Assembly: GCA_030272585.1 (NCBI GenBank)
Contig: BSYQ01000006.1
Location: forward strand, 253,001 to 317,000
Source of the DNA: Bryopsis sp. KO-2023
Taxonomy: Eukaryota; Chlorophyta; Ulvophyceae; Bryopsidales; Bryopsidaceae
Length of the DNA: 64,000 nt
Direction of reading: 5' to 3'
Shown piece by piece: positions 45,101 to 54,717 of the stretch. The notes beneath the pieces are model-generated. The model saw only the letters and a program-made list of their open reading frames with translations, had not been told where the DNA came from and did no database searches. Position 1 is the stretch's first letter. Each line of letters begins with the position of its first letter. A program made the position numbers and the translations under genes.

Positions 45101-46785
45101 GGAAACTGAGTAACCTTAGTAGCCCTGTTCAATGCTCTGTAGTCCACACAGAACCTCAATGCCCCTCCAGGTTTGGGAACAAAGAGCACAGGTGCTTCAA
45201 AATTGCTATGGCTTGGTCTAATCATCCCTTTCTCCAGTAAGTAGTCCAATTGCTCCCTTAATGCATCTAATTCTTTTGGGGACTGCTTGTATAGTGGGCC
45301 AAACACTGGTTTTGTGTCATCCTTCAATGGGATCCTCATATCCCATGGTCTGTGAGGTGGTAGATGGTCTGGTAAATCCATTGGGAAGACATCCTTGTAG
45401 TTATTCAGGACATCCTTCAACTCTTGTAGCTCATCATCCAGTCCATCAACCATGCTCTTGAAATTAGCATCTGTACCATCCTCTGTACCCTTGACTGCCT
45501 TTGCTTCACCAGGGTTCCTGATTTGCTTGGCTGCATTGATTTCCCCTGATTCCTGGGGATCCTGAACTTTCCTGACCAGCACCAGGTAAGCCTCTCCATC
45601 TCTGTTCTTCAAACATTTCTTAGCTTCACTGGCTGAGAGGAGATTGATCTCTTGTGGATCCTGGACTGCTGCTACCTTTGGATGGAATCCTTGTAGCTTG
45701 ATTGGGACTTTGTTAGGCTTGCAGATGGTGATCACATGACTCCTCCAGTCAATGTGTGGGTTGTGGTCAACCAGCCAAGCTTTTCCCAGTATAATCTTAT
45801 GCTTTAAATTTGGCACCATCCAGAAGGTCCTCTTTATCACCCATGGACCCAATCTGAGTCTGATCAAGGCTTTCTCCTTTAGCAGGATTCTGGATCCATC
45901 AGCTAACTCCACTGATAGATGTTCATTTTTGATGATTTTCAATGCATTCTCTTGGGCAGTGATGACATCCATAAAATCTCCAGTTGCTCCACTGTCAATA
46001 AGACATTTGACTGTCTGTGTTTTCAATTTTCCAGGCACATATAGCAGGGTGGATCCCAGGTCTCCTTGACCCACTGATCCCAATTTCCCTGTCACCATTT
46101 TCTCCTCTGTATCCTGGTTTGGTGTTGGACAATGTGTCTCAGTTGATGATGAGAATCTGACTTGCTTGTGAATCCCATGACCCCCTTGTGATTCCTCTTT
46201 TGCATGTATGGATTTCCATACTCCTGAGGCTGTGAGGACCTCTCTGGGCTTAGATGTGGATTCCTTGATTGACTGTAGCTGTTTCTGCATCACCACTGAT
46301 CCTTTTGGAGGGGAGGACTGTAGACTGTCCTTTGTTATCCCTTCCATCTCAGGGGTTTTCTGTATGGATTGTCCCAACACTGTGGGGATGGATCCCTTAG
46401 CTTTGTTGCTGACCGGATCCCCTTTGCCAGGCCTCGAATCTGAGGTACTGGATCTGGCAAGCTTCCCTCCCCCAAACCTTCCCAAATAAGATGAAGATGA
46501 TTTACATCTGGATCCTGCCTTTGCCTGAGCACCATTCTCAGGAGATCCTTTAGATGTTCCCCCTTCAACCTTATCAACCACTAGCACCTTCCCATCACTG
46601 ACATTCCTCTGACTTCCTTGTAATCCTTCCTTGTCTTGAGAACCATTCTGACGACTTTCCGACGACATTTCCGACATCACATTTGCATGTCCAGGTTTCT
46701 TTGACGCCCCTCCTGGCCTGGTCCAGGGAGGCCCTACTCGTTTCCCGACGACTTGTTTTGGCCACCCTTCTTCTTCGATCGACAT
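42187..46785 (-). CDS. pol: Pol polyprotein of the LINE-nested chromovirus
   Basis: A 1,532-codon open frame. After a basic Ser/Gly-rich N-terminal part come: retropepsin with CLIDSGATGDFMD (about residue 265); reverse transcriptase with [13 protein letters not shown] and the catalytic VFLDDILIYS; RNase H with VATDGSQTGVGG; the integrase zinc-binding region, then the core with DLITGLPRT, VSDRDARFTSELW and a conserved Glu; and a chromodomain near the end (FHVERILDHREVK ... FLIRWQGYDRGHDSWEP). It makes cDNA and inserts it, with the chromodomain steering toward particular chromatin. It overlaps the end of gag, as is common for gypsy elements that use frameshifting. Confidence 0.95.
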   Translation of the reverse strand: MSIEEEGWPKQVVGKRVGPPWTRPGGASKKPGHANVMSEMSSESRQNGSQDKEGLQGSQRNVSDGKVLVVDKVEGGTSKGSPENGAQAKAGSRCKSSSSYLGRFGGGKLARSSTSDSRPGKGDPVSNKAKGSIPTVLGQSIQKTPEMEGITKDSLQSSPPKGSVVMQKQLQSIKESTSKPREVLTASGVWKSIHAKEESQGGHGIHKQVRFSSSTETHCPTPNQDTEEKMVTGKLGSVGQGDLGSTLLYVPGKLKTQTVKCLIDSGATGDFMDVITAQENALKIIKNEHLSVELADGSRILLKEKALIRLRLGPWVIKRTFWMVPNLKHKIILGKAWLVDHNPHIDWRSHVITICKPNKVPIKLQGFHPKVAAVQDPQEINLLSASEAKKCLKNRDGEAYLVLVRKVQDPQESGEINAAKQIRNPGEAKAVKGTEDGTDANFKSMVDGLDDELQELKDVLNNYKDVFPMDLPDHLPPHRPWDMRIPLKDDTKPVFGPLYKQSPKELDALREQLDYLLEKGMIRPSHSNFEAPVLFVPKPGGALRFCVDYRALNRATKVTQFPIPRMDEMLDRLNQAKYFSKVDLRAGFWQLRMAPGEEGKTSFRTKYGQFEFLVMPMGLSGSPGHFMSMMNEILAPYIDKFVQVFLDDILIYSSTPEEHAQHMKLVLEALRKHKLYAKLVKSAVGKKEVDFLGTWVTHQGVQPMADKLDAIKQWPTPTNVHDVRSFLGLCCFYRRFVANFSGLAAALTNLTKGNQQFIWGKEEKQAFEDLKAALCSAPVLIHPREEWPWIVATDGSQTGVGGVLMQEGPDGLHPVAFESHKLTDAESRYPIHEIELLGIVHCLKKWRAYLEGREFVLRTDNQSLVWLDSQQHLSRRQARWVEFLAPFRFQTVHIPGKDNVVADALSRCPHPGDPRDSGSGGGDLKASAPNGTTKTLVKHDGKVQRYQGLGAWGENHPQDLVFDEQPGEPLGSRLVKVTGCQTGKLPERLKTDVMPNDARGGTKRGTVNELSRSDEQINALEKSSMEPMAQGSPQEVADAQKNDVHCKEILKRLDSDIQTQRVFKMSADGVLQTVEGKIVVPQSLKAMVMKEGHDSLIGGHKGKERTLAVLQQHFWWKKMSQEVAQYCRSCPVCQKTKASTQKLAGDLQPLQIPNRRWSSVSLDLITGLPRTSRGKDAIVVFVDRMSKMSHFCATEGTIGAVGMARMLFDEVWRHHGMPEDLVSDRDARFTSELWKELMKLVGTTLKMSSARHPQSDGQTERLNRILEESLRAYVSHAQTDWDLKLSAAEFVYNQGKQSSTGYSPFYLNSGEEPLVPAALLGRKKIETPIRGVDEILNDLKMDVEVAKTCIARAQNRQKQSADKHRRTDEFNVDDMVLLSTKDLKLAGDRCKKLGPKYVGPFRVLKRVGQVAYELEVPQQWSLHPVFHISKLRRFHQDGQYGEREPNPVPPEVIDGNTEFHVERILDHREVKRGRGRGRIAREFLIRWQGYDRGHDSWEPIRNLENCPDVAAAYFQQNHLEATEQEKKVWKWR

Positions 46786-48302
46786 TCTCTCGCGAAATGC
46801 CCGAACTTTCCGCAGTTATGACATTTCCCTTTCTTGGGTGACGACTGGTTCCACTTCTCTCCTAACACTGCGCCAATCTCCATCTTATCGTCATACTGCC
46901 GGTTTTGTTTTGGGTACCAAGGAGTCTGCTCGTTTCCTGCTCGGCCTGCAGCCCGGTCTGCTTGCAGTGCCAACTGAACAGCCTCGTCGAATGTCTGAGG
47001 ACGGTTTAAGAAGACGTGAGATTTTATCTTCGCCTGTAGGCTGTGCGTGAAGAGATGTATTTTGTCTTCCGTTGCCATAGTTGGAGTCTTGATCAAGAGT
47101 TTGGAAAACAGGGAGATGTGCTCCCTGAGCGTGCCCTTCTTGTGCGTTAGCTTGAATAGCTGGTCTCTGGCCGTCTCTGCCTTGTCAAAGGGGTCGAAGT
47201 ATTCGATAAGCTCCTGCCCCAGCACATCCCAGCTCGCCATCACCATCGGGTTTGACGCTTTCTTCACCGTGTACCACTCTTGTGCAGCTCCTCTCAACAC
47301 CGTTGACGCCAGCAGTGCCCGTTTTCCAACCGGACACCCGGACGCCACAAAATAGGTTTCCATGCTCTCCACCTAGTCTGAGGCTCCTTCTCCGGTTTTT
47401 CCGAAGAACTGAGGAGGATTCCCCAGCCGTATAGGCGCGAAGTTCCACGCATCAGGTATCGACGGCCCTGCAGCAGAGCCTCCACTCGTTGCTCCCGCCG
47501 TTGTTCTTGCTTGCCGTATCCTTTCTTCCATTTCATGTTTTGCTGCCAGTAACGATGCCTGCAGTTCGAGCTTCTGGTTCGCCATTTGTTCTTGCAGGTC
47601 CAATAGTTTCTTGTGCAGGCCTGAGCCTGCTTCCAGTGTATGACCTGCAGCAGACTGCGCCGTCGACTGCTGTTCCGTAAGTTCCGTCATCGTTGCTAGC
47701 ACCGTGGCAAACTTCGTGTCCGTCTCCGTCCGAAACTCCATCGCCTGGGTTTCTCGTAGGGTTTGGCTCAGCGTCAGTTCGTCCAACTTCTGCATAAGCT
47801 TCTGGTGGTTCGCTTGGCTTTCGAGGCTCACTTTTGACACCTTCTGTTCCAGTTTCGTGCCTCCCTGTCGAACTTTCAGCATGTCCGCGCGGATCTCGCC
47901 CGCCGATTTTTCCAACAACTCCAGTTTTCCGGTAGTCTCGACATGTCTGGTTTCGTTCGTGGTTCCAAGCTCGGCTACTTTCTCCTTTACAGCTTTGACT
48001 TTGTCCTGCAACCCAGCCCCAGCTTCATCGAGCTTGCCGACTGCCTTCGACAGTTTCTGTAAGGACTCTCCATGTTTATTCGCCAGTTTTTCGACTGCCA
48101 AGCCTGCTTTGTGAACCTTTGCGAACTCGTCGCCATGCTTATTCACCAGTTTCTCCACGTTCTGTCCTGCTTTGTGGATATTCGCGATTTCTGTCTTTAT
48201 CTCCAACCCTTCGAGTTCCCCTAGACGGTCTTCCAGTGCTTTACACCCCGTCTTCAGTGCTGCTACTGACTCCAGCACGTTGTTCAAGTCTTCCGCCGAC
48301 AT
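46734..48302 (-). CDS. gag: Gag region of the LINE-nested chromovirus
   Basis: The N-terminal half is a long coiled coil (repeats of the type VEKLVNKHGDEFAKVHKAG). The capsid-like core includes the Trp/Phe block FDPFDKAETARDQLFKLTHK, and a single CCHC zinc knuckle CHNCGKFGHFARECRSKK ends the region. It forms particles and packages RNA. The region appears to carry about one break; I treat it as a fossil copy and do not resolve it. Confidence 0.85.
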
Positions 48303-48397
48303 TTCTGGTTCTCCCCCCGGTCTTCACGATGAACCCAATATCACACAGGCCGCCCGATCGTTTGGGTGTAGCCAGTACACTTCGCTCCGAAACCACT

Positions 48398-48755
48398 TGT
48401 AAGAGACGCGAGGGTATAAGACAACACGGAGAATTTACAATACAAGAACAACACGGTCTAAGGCGAGAAGCCTTAAGACTCGTCAACCGTTGACCCGGGT
48501 TCGAATCCCGTCAACGGTCCCAACCGTAACTGTCTGTAACTTCGGCTCACGTGACCCCGGACTACACCGTCCGGATACAGTCACTCACATCACACCGTCA
48601 TACTGTCACACATTAGTCATTGGTCAGACGGCTACATAACCGACCTAACCGATATGACAACCGTAGCACATGGTTCGCTCTTGCGACCGTTACTATACTC
48701 GTTACTGAGAGGTCCCGGGATCAAATCCCACCTCTCGCACTTTAGAACTGTCACA
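48398..48755 (-). repeat. LTR (5' end of the minus-strand gypsy element)
   Basis: 358 bp, near-identical to 41523-41880. Target duplication GGGGA at 48756-48760. The primer-binding motif lies two bases inside. Confidence 0.95.
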
Positions 48756-48760
48756 GGGGA

Positions 48761-51046
48761 TGTTCTTTTCAGCAGCGGCGACGTTCTTTCCCATGGTTTG
48801 ATGCTCATTTGCGAGATCTCCGTTCTAATTTTCGTCGGCTCTGGCGGTTGGAACCCTTTTCTTTGCGAGCTCGACGGGCCCGTAATCTGTATTTCAATGT
48901 TCTTTCTCGTCGTAAATGGGAGTATCAACATCGTATTGGGCGCGAGTTGTCTTCTCTTTTTTCCGAAGATTCTCGCCGGTTTTTTCGTCGGTTCAAGCCT
49001 GTTTCTTTGCCATTGCGTGACTCTGTGGCGGTGTCTACATGGTTTACATATTTTCAAGGTTTCTTTTCTAGTGTTCCTTTGGGGAGTGATCATGATTTTT
49101 ATGTACCTCCTTCCTCACAATTTAGTGGAGATGTGGATTTGATGGGTCCGGTGACGGCGTTTGAGGTGAATTCTGCAATATCTTCTTTGCATTTGAATTC
49201 TTCGCCAGGTATTGATGGTTGGATTCCTGAAGTATGGCGAAATAATTTTATGCCGCTTCGTCAATGGTGGTGTGATTTATTGTCATCTTTTTTTTCTCGT
49301 TGTATTCAAGAACGACGTTTCCCGGTGATATTATTACGAGGAAAAATAAAACCTATATGGAAACGTAGGGGTGACAGGGCTGACCCTGCCACATATAGGC
49401 CGATTTGCCTCATGCCTGTGTTATATAAATTTTTCATGTATATTTTGTTGAGAAGATTGAACACTTCTTTAGAACTTATGTGGCATCCTTCACAAGGAGG
49501 TTTTCGATCGGGTCAAAACTCTTCTTTTTGGATATTTATTTTTTGGGTCATGATTTTCATTAGTCGAAGAACTAATCAACCTCTTGTAGGTTTGTTTGTT
49601 GATCTTGAAGGGGCATTTGATAATGTATCTCACGCGAAATTATTAGAAGAATTTCGGAGGTTAGGTTTGCCGTTTGGGTTTATTGAATTGTTCGATTTTC
49701 TCCAGAGTCACGGATCCGCAGTGGTAGAATCGTTAGCAGGTACTTCCGATCCTTTTTGTCTTCGGAAGGGGATAAGACAAGGGTGCCCTCTTAGTCCTCA
49801 TCTTTTTAATACGTTTCAAGATGTTCTTGCAAGGGCCTTGGATCAAGGTAGAGAGGCTCCTGTTATTGGGGATATTTCGATTTCTCAGCTCTTGTTTGTG
49901 GATGATGTTCTTGGTTTTTTTCGAAACATAACTCAAATCTTGGGGTGGGAACATCGCTTAAAGTGGTTTGGTGAGGAGTGGGGAATTCGCCCCCAACCGC
50001 TGAAGTTTCAACTTTTTCCCGTTTGTTATCCTAATTTAAATGGGCTTATGTTTGATGGGCAATGGGTTCCTTGTTCAAAAGACGTGAAGTATTTAGGCAT
50101 TTGGTTCTCTAATGGTCGTTCGGTTTTTTCTTCTCATATTGATCATGTGATTAAGAAGGGAGATCAGGCTTTAGGATTGTTGTTTGCGCGTTTGAAGGAT
50201 TCTTCTATTACTTCTCCGACAGTTGCTTATGCTTTATTTCGGCAATTTGTTCTTGGGGCTATAAATCACGGGGCAGGTATGTGGTATCCTTTTTTGACAA
50301 AACAAGAGCGAAGTCGCATAGAGTTAATTCAATTACGGTTTCTTAGATATATTTTGCGCTTGCCAGTTTCGACTCCAGTTCCTTGTTTGTATGGGGAGTT
50401 AGGTTGTTTGCCGCTGTCGTTCAATTTGGAACGACAAGTAATACGATTGTGGAACAATTTTTTTACTTTGCCAACTGATCACTTAGCACATAGGGTTTGG
50501 ACCTTTTTGCGATCAAATTATCGTCATCGTTCTTCATGGATTAATCGTGTGGTGTCTCTAGTGTCGGGTTCATGTGAATCTTTTGATGGTTCGGGGATGA
50601 TTTTGGTTAGCCTTTGGGCCCAAGGGTATAGGCGTAGATTTCGGGTTGAGATGTTGGAACGGGCTTCTGTGCGGGTGAATCGTTTTTATGTCTTGATAAA
50701 TCCAGGCTTTTCGAGAAGTAAGGGGTTGCAGATTTCGGATAGCCAATTGCGCTTATTTTATACTAGGTTTCGGGTTGGACTTCACGATTTGCGTGTATAT
50801 GGAGGAAATGATCATCGATATCCTCGAGATCAACGGTTCTGCGTTTTTTGCAGCTTAGGGGTCTTTGAGGATGAATTTCATCATCTTTTTGTATGTCCGC
50901 GTTTTCGTCATATTCATTTACGATACGGTGATTTGTTTTGTCTTCGTTCTCTTAGACGTCTTTTTGGGCATTCAGATACACTTCGGGTGGCTCGTTTTCT
51001 TTTTGATTTATTTCGGTTTAGGGTTCATTTGATGGCGACTGGGTAG
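48761..51046 (+). CDS. LINE reverse transcriptase and C-terminal CCHC domain
   Basis: The continuation of the LINE frame after the gypsy insertion. RT blocks are visible in order: the basic segment before RT, IKPIWKRRGDRADPATYRPI (blocks 1-2), HPSQGGFRSGQN, VGLFVDLEGAFDNVSHAKL (block A), GIRQGCPLSPHLFN (block B'), and the catalytic QLLFVDDVLGF, where FVDD replaces the usual F/YADD. A thumb region follows. The C-terminal motif CVFCSLGVFEDEFHHLFVC has CCHC spacing found in several APE-class LINEs. No RNase H domain is seen. The stop is at 51044-51046, followed by a short 3' UTR and (TTGA)n. The protein reverse-transcribes its RNA at a nicked target. Confidence 0.9.
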   Translation, partial: CSFQQRRRSFPWFDAHLRDLRSNFRRLWRLEPFSLRARRARNLYFNVLSRRKWEYQHRIGRELSSLFSEDSRRFFRRFKPVSLPLRDSVAVSTWFTYFQGFFSSVPLGSDHDFYVPPSSQFSGDVDLMGPVTAFEVNSAISSLHLNSSPGIDGWIPEVWRNNFMPLRQWWCDLLSSFFSRCIQERRFPVILLRGKIKPIWKRRGDRADPATYRPICLMPVLYKFFMYILLRRLNTSLELMWHPSQGGFRSGQNSSFWIFIFWVMIFISRRTNQPLVGLFVDLEGAFDNVSHAKLLEEFRRLGLPFGFIELFDFLQSHGSAVVESLAGTSDPFCLRKGIRQGCPLSPHLFNTFQDVLARALDQGREAPVIGDISISQLLFVDDVLGFFRNITQILGWEHRLKWFGEEWGIRPQPLKFQLFPVCYPNLNGLMFDGQWVPCSKDVKYLGIWFSNGRSVFSSHIDHVIKKGDQALGLLFARLKDSSITSPTVAYALFRQFVLGAINHGAGMWYPFLTKQERSRIELIQLRFLRYILRLPVSTPVPCLYGELGCLPLSFNLERQVIRLWNNFFTLPTDHLAHRVWTFLRSNYRHRSSWINRVVSLVSGSCESFDGSGMILVSLWAQGYRRRFRVEMLERASVRVNRFYVLINPGFSRSKGLQISDSQLRLFYTRFRVGLHDLRVYGGNDHRYPRDQRFCVFCSLGVFEDEFHHLFVCPRFRHIHLRYGDLFCLRSLRRLFGHSDTLRVARFLFDLFRFRVHLMATG

Positions 51047-51437
51047 TAGGCATTCTTTGGTTTGGTATGATCTTTATCTAGGAAACTTTTGTCGTTGCAA
51101 TAGAGGCCTGGGCTTCTACGCATGTAATATTGATTGATTGATTGATTGATTGATTTGGATGACAGTGTGGGAAGCTGGACATCTTTTTAGGGAAATTTGT
51201 TACACCCGATGCAGCCTGGCCATTGTGCAAAAGAGTGATATGGGTGTTTCTTGTTGTGGCAGAATGATCTGTGGGTTTTTAAACCCATTGCACGTCAAAT
51301 TTCCCTCGAAAAGTCTTTGTGAACACCACAATGAAGGTTTTTGCAAAGAAAAAAATCCCCTGCATGCATGTTTGTTTGTTTTTTCCCCTGATCTTCGCAA
51401 TAATATTTTCATGTAAATGTAAAGGTTTATTATTATT

Positions 51438-51477
51438 TCAATCAATCAATCAATCAATATTACATGCGTAGAAGCCC
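51438..51477 (-). repeat. Short inverted copy of the LINE 3' end
   Basis: TACATGCGTAGAAGCCC preceded by (TCAA)n is the reverse complement of the LINE end at 51110-51155. It is either a severely 5'-truncated second copy in opposite orientation or the arm of a local inversion. The similarity ends just beyond GGGCTTCTACG. Confidence 0.75.
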
Positions 51478-51510
51478 ATAATTATTATTTCGCTCTCGTT
51501 GTTTTGTTTG

Positions 51511-51575
51511 GGTCAATTCTATTGGCATTAAAGCTCTCGGTCGCCGAACATTAAAAAGAAGAAAAAGAAAGGCTA
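51511..51575. repeat. Dispersed ~65-bp repeat, copy 2
   Basis: Matches 36442-36506 in the same orientation; both copies contain GGTCAATTCT-TTGGCAT and end in an A/G-rich AAGGCT. Confidence 0.6.
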
Positions 51576-52346
51576 TTGACAGCAACTTTTCTGACTCAAC
51601 ACAACGGCTGAGACAGTAATCCCACTCTTTCTCACACTCTTTTGTTCCTCTCTGTCTGACTCTCTGATTTCCGAACAAATTTGGGAAAAGGGGGGGTTCG
51701 ATCACAACCTTATCCCTGCCTTTTTAGCACCGTTAATCTTTCCGCCTCCGTTCCAACTTCACGCTGGCATCTTGCTGCCACGTCCCACGTGGTCACTCTT
51801 TTTTGTGTCACCCCTTTTCTGGCAATGACTCATCCAGAAACACAACCGTGTGACCCAACGCGTTTCACGGCAAGGGAATTCCTTTTCGTCAACGACCGCG
51901 TCAGCCGTCGACCGGTTGACACGAAACCGAAGTTCGGAGTTTCTTTGTCCAAGTGGAGCAGGGTTTCTTATCGCCGTTCCTCTTCCGCTTGGTTTTTATA
52001 TGAACAATGCATAGTGGGAGCGCATTACCAAGAAACTGCTTCAAAAAAAAAGAAAATGCGAGTGTTGAGAATGAGAGTATATTTACGGTTCCGCAGGAAG
52101 CGCGGTTCCTTTTGCGGAGTTTTAGGGTGGGACGATTGAAAGGACTGATTGCTGAGGTGGCCTGTAGGGGTATCTTTTGGAGTTTTGGATCTCAGTAGTT
52201 TGGGTTCTTAAGCTCACTCAGTTGGTCTTTCTTTACTCGGTTTTTCTGCTTTATCTTTACCCTCACGGGCACCTGAAGTGCACCGTTTCGAACCATCCCT
52301 GGCTCAGCCAGCGTGGGGCTTGTCCCTGTATTGTTAAGTCCTTTGT

Positions 52347-53162
52347 TTGATGCCGACTGTCGAGGAAAAAATTGCTGCGTTACAAGCACAGCTGGATTTG
52401 TTGAGAGCGTCAGGAGAGCAGAGTTCCCCACAGTCTCGTTTGGACGGGATTCTGAAGAAATTTGCTGGGTCGGCGGAGATCGCTGAGAGTTTGGAGGAGC
52501 TGTGTCTTGCTCCAGGCAGTGACCCGCCACGGGCGGCGCTAAATCCAGTAGAGGTACCAGCAGCGGCCATCTTTGGCCATTATTTCGACGTGTTGGACAC
52601 AGCAGCGGGTGCTCGCGTGGGTGCTGCTCTTGGTGTGCGTTCTGGGTTCTTTGCTGAGTTTAGTTCGTGGGCGCCTGTCGTGGCGTTTGCTTTTGATTGG
52701 TTTGTCCTTTTTGCTCAATTTGCGGCGCACTCGGATCAAGGGACTGCAGTGAAGAAGGCTTTGGAACCTTTTGTTTCTTCGTTTGCGCCAATTTTGGAGT
52801 TGGCAGCCAATACGTTGGAAGTACACCGTTTGCACGCAGCACACGTGAACACGCCTTTGTCGGAGGCTTTTCGGGCGGTGTCCACGTCGGTAAAATTAGC
52901 AGCGTCGTCAGGGCGTTTTGTCGGAGACACTGCGCAGGCTACGTTGAAGTCCCTGAGGGACCAACAGCAGAAGGCAGTTTTTAAAAGGCAAGCAGAGGGC
53001 TCGTCGCGGAGCGGCGGGTTCAGAGGAGATTCCTCAGGAGGTTTTGCTGGCGGTCGTTTTGGTGGTCGTCAGTTTTCGCAGCGAGGCAGAGGTCGAGCGA
53101 ACCCCAACCTTCAGCCTTTGGGTAATAGAGGTGGAGCTCATGGGCAGAACCAAGGCTTCTAA
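52347..53162 (+). CDS. DIRS gag-like protein (ORF1)
   Basis: About 270 residues. An N-terminal short coiled coil (VEEKIAALQAQLDLLRASGE) is followed by an Ala/Phe-rich helical core with repeated W-x-PVVAF and FDWFVLFAQF. The tail is Gly/Arg/Ser-rich (GGFAGGRFGGRQFSQRGRGR) and probably binds RNA without a zinc knuckle. The position just before the RT frame and the basic Gly-rich tail are the reasons for calling it Gag-like. Confidence 0.65.
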   Translation: MMPTVEEKIAALQAQLDLLRASGEQSSPQSRLDGILKKFAGSAEIAESLEELCLAPGSDPPRAALNPVEVPAAAIFGHYFDVLDTAAGARVGAALGVRSGFFAEFSSWAPVVAFAFDWFVLFAQFAAHSDQGTAVKKALEPFVSSFAPILELAANTLEVHRLHAAHVNTPLSEAFRAVSTSVKLAASSGRFVGDTAQATLKSLRDQQQKAVFKRQAEGSSRSGGFRGDSSGGFAGGRFGGRQFSQRGRGRANPNLQPLGNRGGAHGQNQGF

Positions 53163-53224
53163 GGCAGCGCTGGAGATTGCTCAGGAATTGAGAAAGTTGC
53201 GCGTGCAGGAGGATAAGCCAGGAG

Positions 53225-54717
53225 ATGATGGTGCAGGGGACACCCACTCGGAAAGTGCACTCTCGGAATTTTCAGTTCAACCGGATTCGGGGAGCTCTCA
53301 AGGCGTGGCGCGAGATAGGAGCCAATCCGACGGTACTATCGTGGCTCAATCAGGGAGTGGTTCCCAATTGGATTTCGTCCGAGCCGCCGAAGTTCCATCA
53401 TGGCAACTCGCGTATTCCAGTAGCCTTGAAAGGCGCTTGGAACGAGTTGAAGGAGCGGTATTTACGGTGCGGGGCGATGAGAGAAGCGCGTTGCAAGGAT
53501 TACGTGTCCCGCGCTTTCTTGGTCGAAAAGAAGGTAGACGACGTCGTGGTCGGCCACAGGTTGTGCGTCGATCTTCGGTTTGTGAACTCCTTCTGCCGCA
53601 AATTATCGGTAAAATACGAGACCCTCCGTTCTTTTCTCCCTCGTCTGCAACCGCAGGATTGGATCGTGGCCTGGGATTTGGAGGACGCTTACTTCAACAT
53701 CAGGTTTCGGGAGTCAGAGGTCCGCTTCTTTTGTGCGACCATCGAGGGAGTGACTTACGAGTTCCCGGCTCTGATGTTCGGGTTCGTGAATGCCCCAGCG
53801 ATTTTCACAAAGGTGATGAGGGCAGTGGTTTCCTTTCTCAGAGCGCCAAGGATGTCGAGGTGGAGATGTCCGACCTCCCCAGGATTGAGGAGGTATTGGA
53901 TGAGCAACCCAGCGCCAACGATATCTCCCTATTTGGACGACTTTGCGGGAGCAATGAGCAGCGAGCGGGCAGCGAACGAGTTGGGGGAGTTGATTCGAGG
54001 CCTATTGATGGATTTACAGTTGCGCTGGAAGGAGAAAAAGTGCCAATGGAAGGCGGTGCAACAATTTCGGCATTTGGGCATGCTAATCGATTCGGCGCAG
54101 GGCCTGGTGATTGCGCCGCCAGAAAAGGTTGCTCGGATCCACAGGGAGGCGCGATTACTAAAGGACATGAGGAAGGTTCCCAAGCGCAGGTTGGCGAGGT
54201 TTGCGGGTTGGTGTCAGAGCCTGGGCCTGGCTATTCCTTTGGCGAGATACCATCTCAGGAGTCTATTTTGGGATATGACCTTGGGGGCGACTTGGGCGTC
54301 GTTGATCGAGCTATCGTCGGAGACGAAGGAGGATCTGGCAGTGTGGAGTGTGATGAACGAGCGTCACACATCGTCGGTTTATTGGAAGGTCCCAGCGACG
54401 ATCAGTCTCTATACAGATGCGTCGATGAGTGGTTGGGGGTCCCACCTGGTGGATCCATTGGCAAAGGAAAGCGTTCCTGTCCTGGCCAGGGGCATTTGGT
54501 CAAGCGACGAGAAAAGCGAGCATATAAATATGCTCGAGTTGAGGGCTGTGGAGGCAGCGATTCGCGCATTCCATGGGACCTTGGAGAACCGGACTGTGCG
54601 CTTGGTCACCGACTCTCAGGTGGTGTTATCGATCTTGTTGAAGATGACGACGAAGAGCCCGAGGTTGATGGGTCCATTACGGTTGTTGTACCGCATTCTG
54701 GAGTCTCGGAGGATTGC
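53225..54717 (+). CDS. DIRS reverse transcriptase and RNase H, up to the insertion
   Basis: RT blocks: HRLCVDLRFVNSFCRKL, VAWDLEDAYFNIRFRESEVR (block A with catalytic Asp), LMFGFVNAPAIFTKVMRA, and the catalytic PYLDDFAGAMS, followed by RHLGMLID. RNase H starts at SLYTDASMSGWG and continues to LVTDSQVVLSIL. This RT type, with YLDD and the TDAS-x-x-GWG RNase H, is characteristic of DIRS elements. The frame starts soon after ORF1. A gypsy element interrupts it after 54717. Confidence 0.85.

Larger units (their letters stand above)
41523..48755 (-). mobile_element. Ty3/gypsy chromovirus inserted in the LINE
   Basis: 358-bp LTRs with TG...CA ends, the 5-bp duplication GGGGA, primer-binding motif TGGTTTCGGAGC (48384-48395 on minus), gag and pol in order, and a C-terminal chromodomain. 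The LTRs differ at about one position, so it is very young. Pol is open throughout; gag appears to have about one break. The chromodomain and INT order place it in the chromovirus branch. Confidence 0.95.
40806..51160 (+). mobile_element. 5'-truncated LINE (non-LTR retrotransposon), interrupted by a gypsy element
   Basis: The left part (to 41522) encodes an APE-type endonuclease lacking its first strands. The right part (from 48761) encodes RT and a C-terminal CCHC motif. The 3' end carries a (TTGA)n tail at 51129-51155. The two parts are separated by the gypsy element 41523-48755 and share the GGGGA duplication. The coding frame continues directly from one part to the other. The 5' edge near 40806-40850 is a guess; the 3' tail is clear. 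Confidence 0.85.
51160..52346. other. Region between the LINE tail and the DIRS first frame
   Basis: Contains the inverted LINE end, a dispersed repeat, and from about 51700 the likely 5' untranslated part of the DIRS element. A 152-codon frame (51681-52139) has no motif. I could not locate the DIRS left terminal repeat. Confidence 0.4.
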
